A stretch of DNA of 64,000 nucleotides from Falciphora oryzae (lineage: Eukaryota > Ascomycota > Sordariomycetes > Magnaporthales > Magnaporthaceae), in assembly GCA_000733355.1 (NCBI GenBank), contig JNVV01000001.1, positions 2,934,219 to 2,998,218 of the forward strand. The letters are read 5' to 3'. Position 1 is the first letter of the stretch. The number at the start of each line of letters is the position of its first letter. The notes beneath the pieces are model-generated. The model was not told the origin of the DNA, did not search any database, and saw nothing but the letters and a program-made list of their open reading frames with translations. Position numbers and translations under genes: made by a program. This document shows, piece by piece, positions 58,099-64,000 of the stretch.

Positions 58099-61000
58099 TC
58101 ACCACGCTGTCGGATACTCCTCCGGGCTGAGCCCAAAGAAGCCACTCTCCGGCAAGGGAATCAGCGAGCCCTTGTTGTTGTACAGCTCAAAGTCCACCCC
58201 CTGGCGCGCCACGTCGTTGCCCCACCAGGACCAGTCGACGCCCTTGCCAGCGCCGAAGGAGAAGACAAAGGTGACGATGAGCCCAGAGATGGCGACGCCG
58301 ACCGTCAGGCCCGCGAAAATAAGGTAGACGTATTTACCCCACCACGCCGTGTAGCGGCGTTTGAGGTAGTATTGGAAAAACCAGGCGAGGTAGATGCCCA
58401 GGGTCGCATACGTCAAGTTCTTGTTGCCGGCCCACTCCAGCGCGCCCGACAGCGCAATGGCCGGGTTGAGGCAGGCGAGGGTCTTGGCCGCCGGCTTCCA
58501 GACGAACCGGTCAAAGGCGAGGAACCGCGCGGGCTCCATGCGGGCCTCGATGCGGGGGCGCAGCCGCGGGAGCAGCCTCTCGCCCGCCATCCAGATGACG
58601 CCGAGGACGCCGCCGACAAGGAAGCACCAGGGCAGCACCGGGTACAGCTTGAACATGTTGTTCGTTCCAAAGGCGCCGAAGAAGATGACGGAGCTGTCAA
58701 AACCGTCAGCTTAGGTACCCAGGATAGGGGTCGTCAGAACGAAGCGGAGAAGGATGAGTGAGCTGGGCACTTACGACCAAACAGAGTGTGCATAGGCACA
58801 GACCTGGACGTTCCGAGACCTACGTTAGTGATATAGACAACACGTCAGGGGCAGCGCTGGGCACTACTCCCTGAAGAAATGAGAGAAATAAGGTCGCCAA
58901 ACTTGCCATCGCGTTCTTATTGGACCAATCACAAAGCGTGTCGTCCTCGTTGAAGTAAAACACCATCAACTCAATCATGGCACAATAGATGAAGCAGTTG
59001 ACGAAGACAGACGAGACGTGGCCGCGGAAGACGGCTCGGGGTGGAATCTTGGCGTAATGGGCGTACTTAAGGTCCTGGGAGAAGCTCCCCGCCATCTGCT
59101 CGAAGGCGGCGCCGAGCATCAGGATGATGAGTTGCGGGAGCGGTTGGCCAGGGAACCAGATGCCAGGCAGCACCTGCCAGATCACGTTGAGCTGGATGCC
59201 CGTGTTGGCTATGGACTCGATGACGACCCAGGGGATGGTGAGCAGGGCGCCGATGCCGGTGATGCCGAGGATGGACCACCACGGCGTTCCGGTGGGGAAC
59301 GCGGTCAGGCTGACAATGGATACGGTGAATCCGAAGGCAAAAATGATGCCATACCACCATTCGGGAACTTCCTTATACCTGTGCATCATGCGGGTGTGGC
59401 CGTCGGTGAAGCCCGTGTAAATACTCCGACGCTTGATGGTATTGACGACGATACCGACAAATGCCTTCTTGATCTGCTTCCAGAACTTGGTGAAGACGTA
59501 TACAATGGAGAATGTGTAATAGATAAAGTTCCCACCGGTGACAACGAGGTTGGCGATGGCGTAGTACGGAGGGCCGTATTCCAGGTATTTGGCGCGATCC
59601 ACTTGGTTATTGCTACCAAGCACTCTAGAGATATTGTATTGTTGCTGTGTGTTGTCAAAGGCGCCGTTGGAGTTGATGGGCATAAAGGCAGACCAGAAGG
59701 CGTTGGTGTAGTACTAGACAGTTTGTTATTAGCGTTTCTTCCAGGGGTTCCTGGATGATAAGACATATGATAGGGTACACATACCATGATCAGAATGACA
59801 ATACCGGCTATAACGCGCATCACATACTGCTGGAGCTGGGCGAAGAACGGGGCACTGGTAACTAGGTTTCCAGACACGTTTGGGTCAAAGGTCGAAAACG
59901 GGTTGAAGCCCATGCCGCCGTACGAGCCCGTGACAGTGGCGAGGTTGAAGTTGGTTGGAGATATCCACGTCATCCAATTGAAGAGTCGAAGACCAACGAA
60001 GAACTGTTTGGCAGGCCGTTAGCTTGTGAAGCGAGCTTGTATTTATCTTCATACAGAGACAGGACGGCAGAGCCGGGAGATGGAGCTAGGTAAGATACGA
60101 GACGACATACCTGGTTGGGGATCCAGTAGTAGATGAGGAAGATGACTGCTGACCATACAAAGAGTTTGTATCGTGTCATTGTCCAGCCATTGATCTTCTC
60201 CCGCTTGTTGTCGTAGTTTATCAGGGTGCGGTTCAGGGCCAGCGTCGGCAAGTTCGCCGGCCATACGGCTTCAACGGGGTACACACTGAGGCGACGAAGG
60301 ATCCCAGCCATCCCCAGTCCGTACACCTGGTTGGCGAGTGCCAGCAGGATGTTGAAGCCAAAGCCGGCCCAGCGCTGGTTGAAGAAGATGGGCAGACGGA
60401 GGACGAGAAGGCCGGTAAAGTTGCCGATAGTGCTCGCGCCGCTAAAGATTATAGTGGCGAAAAGCTGCTCCTTGGACGTCCACGGCCCACTTGCAGTCGA
60501 TTCTTTGAGTCAGCTTTGAGCTATTTAGAGCGTCCGGTAATGGACAAAGGAGAACATGGAGGCAGCACAGTTAGTTCTTTCGAGAGTAAAGGGCCTCACG
60601 CACGGGTTTAGTGTGTAGCGTGTGCCACGCCATTTGAAGCCCCAGTCAGGGAGAACATATGCCATTGCGCGGCCCATGGGCACAAGCATCAACTGAACGA
60701 CGGAGCCTGGAATCGAGATGCCCGGTTGGCGTGGAGCGAAAACTGCATATGGCCCAGCGCGTTAGTAATTCCAAGGCTGGCACGATCTCACTCGGCCGCG
60801 ACCATCGAGCCAGTGATTTTACATGACACCGTGAGGATCGTGTAGGAAGGGTGTAAACGGGGAGGCAGAAAATAATAACCTACAAGTATTAATTGCCGTG
60901 CACACGCACACCCAGAAGTACCCCAGTACATAGGCTCTGAAGCTCTCGCACGCCTCTTCGGGATCGTCGTAGGGAAGCGTCACGGCCCTGACCTCGGCAT

Positions 61001-61400
61001 AGGGAGACCAGTTATGGTAGAGGCCGGCCCGCTTGCACACTTCATAGGACCACTCGCCATGCTGCATGCCGCAGGCCTCATTGCCCTCAACAAGCTCGCG
61101 GCAGCGCGCCATCATCTTCTGGTCGATGGTGAAGTCCTCCTTCTGGCTCTCGAGGAGGTCTCGGAGAACCTGGACAGCCTCGGGCACGGTGTGCGTCATG
61201 ACGGAGGCCGCCATACGGCCCGGGTCGCAGCCGGCGGGAAGGGCCTCGCCGTCATGTTGGCCCGTGTACTCGGCCTTGAGGCGCTCGAGCCACTCAGGCG
61301 GCGGGAAGAGCTGGCCCGAGGTCGGAGAGTCGCGGCCGGCCTCCTTCTTCTCGGCATACACGCCGACGACGCCTTCTGACTTGCTGTCACGGTCCGACAT
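58099..61400 (-). CDS. Small oligopeptide transporter, OPT family
   Basis: Seven exons: 60884-61400, 60604-60742, 60489-60... continuing to 60111 (60111-60489), 59785-60003, 58907-59713, 58775-58803 and 58099-58693; 894 aa. Introns 60743-60883, 60490-60603, 60004-60110, 59714-59784 and 58694-58774 are GT-AG; 58804-58906 reads GC-AG (donor ATG|GCAAGT). OPT hallmarks are present: WSPYAEVRAVTLPYDDPEE (131-149) and the KIPPR motif (about 640-644, DLKYAHYAKIPPRAVFRG). Other signatures: FFAPRQPGISIPGSVVQL, GAFGTNNMFKLYPVLPWCF, and a C-terminal GNDVARQGVDFELYNNKGSLIPLP segment. Many hydrophobic segments follow the hydrophilic N-terminus (about 155 residues), fitting a plasma-membrane proton-coupled importer of short peptides or glutathione-like compounds. 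Its substrate cannot be told from sequence. It lies 8 kb from the GlcNAc cluster; no evidence that it substitutes for the GlcNAc transporter. Confidence 0.92.
58804..58906 (-). other. GC-AG intron of the OPT gene
   Basis: Donor ATG|GCAAGT and acceptor TCCAG join NKNAM to VCAYAHSVW, which matches the family length between LCDW and GAFGT. An in-frame TAA just upstream of the acceptor rules out read-through. A weak GT alternative (TG|GTCCAA to TAG|G) exists but is a poor donor. Confidence 0.6.
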
Positions 61401-62728
61401 GATGCGCTGCTGGCTGCCTCGTCATAGCTCAGTGTCTAGGGAGGTAGCGGCGTGGGACGCTTGCAAGTCGACACAGAACTGGGTGGACCGGGGAATACAT
61501 AGAGGGCGCCAAGGAGGTACACCAGTCAGTCACGAGGTTGCCACTGCCGAAAGTAGCCTGCATGCGTCGCACGGAACCTTGCTAATCTGCATGGCATTTA
61601 TTCTGGGGGACGAGGTACAGAGTGGTGCGGGGGAGGACGAGCCAACAACACCTGCCCAGTCGAGAAACCGATCCCCGCGTCTCTAGATGAGTTCTGGACT
61701 TTGGCCGACGGCGCTATGCAAGCAGGCCGAGAACAGGCTCTAAGCAGAATGGAACGTTGCGGGACGGGGAATCCAGGCGCATGGCCGTTCAGCGCAAGGG
61801 AGTTCCGACATTATGAATCCGCCGCGCCTCGGGCCTCGTCACTTGAGCGGGGCCTCCCATCGTCGAGTACTTGGGATGAAGGAAGGTCTCGACCCAGGTT
61901 ACCACCATCCGATGTATGTTGTACGTCCTCGACCCCAACGCCAAAGACAAGAAGACTCGGTCAGAATCGGGACCAAGCAACAGGAGAGAGACAGGAGACA
62001 GCCGAGGCTGTAGAAACTGCCGTCGAAAAGCTCGGACCTGGTGTTGTCCGAGGCCACGTCGTTATCATGTTGATGGAATTGAGATGCACCGCAAGCTTGG
62101 ATAGACCGAAGCCCCGTGCTGCGTCGTTGTGCGTGGCTCGGCACGTCCCCACCAGCGCGAGGGGCGGACACGAACGTCGCGGCTAATTGGTCAATTGACT
62201 GCTTCCATTGCAATCAAACGCCACTCCCGTCGGCTTCGTCGCCGGCAGCAGATTTGGAGGTGTAGTGGTTGCATGGTCGGAGCAAAATGTTCTGGGCAGT
62301 CTCCAGTTCAGGAGCCCCTCCCCAGCTTTCAACCGTCCTGCTAGCTGGAGCAGCAGGTTTCCCCAACCTTCGTGCCTCCCTGATAGGAAGGTGGCAGGGG
62401 AACCCCACGATCGTTGCGGGCCATCGTCCGGGCGGGGAACCTCGAGTGGTTGTATTCGAGAGAAGTTGATTGGCAACATGAGGGACCAAAAGGTGTCTAT
62501 CGTAATGTTGTGGTGTTGAGAATGAGCGAGCAGAGCTCGATGCTCGCTGGGGAGGTGGCTGCCAGCCCCGAGTGCCCCGAAATGCCGTGCACAAGCCACT
62601 TGAGACAGCACGGGCCAGAAGAATTTTGGCAGTATGCACACCGCCTGCCTAATTCAAGGCTGGAAATGTTTGCAGAGCCCCACTTTGCCTGCTTTATAAA
62701 CCGCCAGACCTCCCCGCCGATTTTCAAA
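61401..62728. other. Intergenic, no supported gene
   Basis: About 1.3 kb upstream of the OPT gene. Open frames at 61701-62186 (plus) and 62183-62641 (minus) show no recognisable family. A TATA-like TTTATAAA occurs at 62693-62700, followed by a CT-rich stretch, which could be the core promoter of a rightward gene disrupted by the gap. Confidence 0.45.
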
Positions 62729-62847
62729 CTTTTCCTCTCTTTTCTTCTTCATACTTACCTTGTTGGCTGAGTCGCGCGATCATGAAGGCGCGGCCAGAGA
62801 ATGGGAGGCCTGCATTGCACACCGTGGCGCTGACCGTTCTGGTTTGT
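62729..62847. repeat. 119-bp direct repeat, left copy, abutting the gap
   Basis: Identical base for base to 62950-63068. It ends exactly where the N run begins. Confidence 0.97.
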
Positions 62848-62949
62848 NNNNNNNNNNNNNNNNNNNNNNNNNNNNNNNNNNNNNNNNNNNNNNNNNNNNN
62901 NNNNNNNNNNNNNNNNNNNNNNNNNNNNNNNNNNNNNNNNNNNNNNNNN
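62848..62949. other. Assembly gap (102 N)
   Basis: Run of N. The identical 119-bp flanks suggest that the two contig ends overlap and that the gap is artificial (see findings). Confidence 0.99.
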
Positions 62950-63068
62950 CTTTTCCTCTCTTTTCTTCTTCATACTTACCTTGTTGGCTGAGTCGCGCGA
63001 TCATGAAGGCGCGGCCAGAGAATGGGAGGCCTGCATTGCACACCGTGGCGCTGACCGTTCTGGTTTGT
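62950..63068. repeat. 119-bp direct repeat, right copy, abutting the gap
   Basis: Begins exactly where the N run ends and matches 62729-62847 along its full length, including a CT-rich stretch and an ATG (63003) that opens a 29-codon frame. Confidence 0.97.
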
Positions 63069-64000
63069 CCTTCGGGGCCAACCCTGGCGTAATTTTTGAT
63101 ACCTACCACCTCGTTTTTCATTGTGAACGTCGCCTGGTGCGATGCCACGAAGAAGAGCAACTGTACCTGTATGCAAAACTGTCCCTCTGCGTATCTCAAG
63201 TTGTGTAGGTGTGCTCAAGACCGATTGTCCGCTATGGCCTCGTCTTGTCTGCCTGTCGTCTGGTGATATCTTGCCGACTGGTAGGCCCATAGGCTAGGTA
63301 GGCGCTAGATGAATCCATTTTGGCCGCCCGATAATTCGAACCATACCGTCATGTACTCGATCTGTGAGAATCCCACCTCACCTGAAGCTGGTGAAGTCGT
63401 TCACATTACATAAGCCAGCCAACCTCTGGTCCTCCTTCTCGGCTTTCTCCCGAACGCTCTATGAATCGGGCTTCAGCCTTGCGTCGGATCCAGGCGGTAC
63501 CCAACCTCGCTGCAGTGTGGCGATGGAATATGCCGTCTAGCGACCCTAGCCGCGGCTTCGGCCGGGCTCGTCGGCCGGCGACCACCGACGTCTTTGTGGC
63601 TTTGTTGCGTCTGGAAACGCAATTCTCAAATCTTGCAAGAACGGCCGACATGCCCTTCCTCTCCGCCGTTTTCTAGGCCTCCGCACTCCGACCAAGGTGT
63701 CGAATGCAAGGCCTCGCCCAATAGCTTGCGAGCAGCCCCTTGTCGCATTTATTCGGCTGCTTGTTTTCCTGTCTGTTCTCCCCTGTCCTCTCGAGTCTCC
63801 AAGCGGACTCTTCTCCAGAGCCTGTCTTGAACTGGCGGCGAGGCTGTTCCTGTCGCTTCCCCACTCCGCTGTTTGAACGATGCCAGGAATCCTCGCGGTT
63901 CGTCGTTCTGATAGCCGGCCCCCGGTCGGTTCCTCTCCCAGATCAGCCTGGATGGGAACCGCATCCGCGATGCCTCTGGACTCGGCCGGCTGCCACCGAG
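63069..64000. other. Window end, no supported gene
   Basis: Frames at 63461-63676 (plus) and 63406-63651 (minus) overlap and match nothing I recognise. A gene starting near the gap cannot be excluded because the assembly is uncertain there. Confidence 0.4.

Noticed and set aside
58099..61400. OPT transporter as the cluster's GlcNAc transporter
   Set aside because: OPT proteins carry short peptides or related metal/thiol compounds; known fungal GlcNAc transporters are of the MFS type.

Overview
The window is from a filamentous ascomycete, most likely a Sordariomycete. Genes are split by short introns (about 55-275 bp) with CTAAC/CTGAC-type branch points. The gene content is typical of Pezizomycotina: a velvet-family sporulation regulator, an Ndt80-like RON1 regulator inside a GlcNAc catabolic cluster, a GH3-GNAT fusion and an AA12-like oxidoreductase. 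No plasmid, phage, CRISPR, rRNA or convincing tRNA feature was seen.

Left part (1-31 kb): a gene cut by the window edge (minus strand), a secreted sorbosone/pyranose-dehydrogenase-like protein (1.9-3.6 kb, minus), and the velvet protein VosA (5.3-7.0 kb, minus). A stretch of about 22.7 kb (7.0-29.8 kb) then holds no gene I can support; it is rich in homopolymer and microsatellite tracts and lies upstream of vosA. It ends at a secreted Lys/Pro/Glu repeat protein (29.8-30.8 kb, minus) whose frame appears to continue past an in-frame TAG.

Centre (33.7-50.2 kb): an N-acetylglucosamine catabolic cluster. It comprises dac1 (GlcNAc-6-P deacetylase), nag3 (GH3 beta-N-acetylglucosaminidase-like plus GNAT domain), ron1 (Ndt80-like transcription factor), hxk3 (GlcNAc-kinase-type hexokinase) and dam1 (glucosamine-6-P deaminase). 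Together they would release GlcNAc from chitin or peptidoglycan fragments, phosphorylate it, deacetylate it and convert it to fructose-6-P plus ammonia, under RON1 control. The GlcNAc transporter Ngt1 usually linked to such clusters is not in this window.

Right part (50.2-64 kb): a repeat/hairpin-rich stretch; a secreted precursor with four Cys-pair repeats separated by Lys-Arg (Kex2-type) sites on a 52-residue period; a broken small fungal gene; a GST-like protein; a broken, truncated N2227-type methyltransferase gene; and an oligopeptide transporter (OPT). A scaffold gap at 62.85-62.95 kb is flanked by identical 119-bp sequences, which suggests two overlapping contig ends that were not merged.

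The most novel-looking items are the Kex2-type repeat precursor (53.3-54.0 kb), the interrupted Lys/Pro/Glu repeat protein, three frame-required GC-AG introns (ron1, dam1, OPT), the gene desert upstream of vosA, and the hairpin-rich block near 51 kb. Exon boundaries were inferred by hand from frame, splice signals and family alignment from memory; no database search was run.
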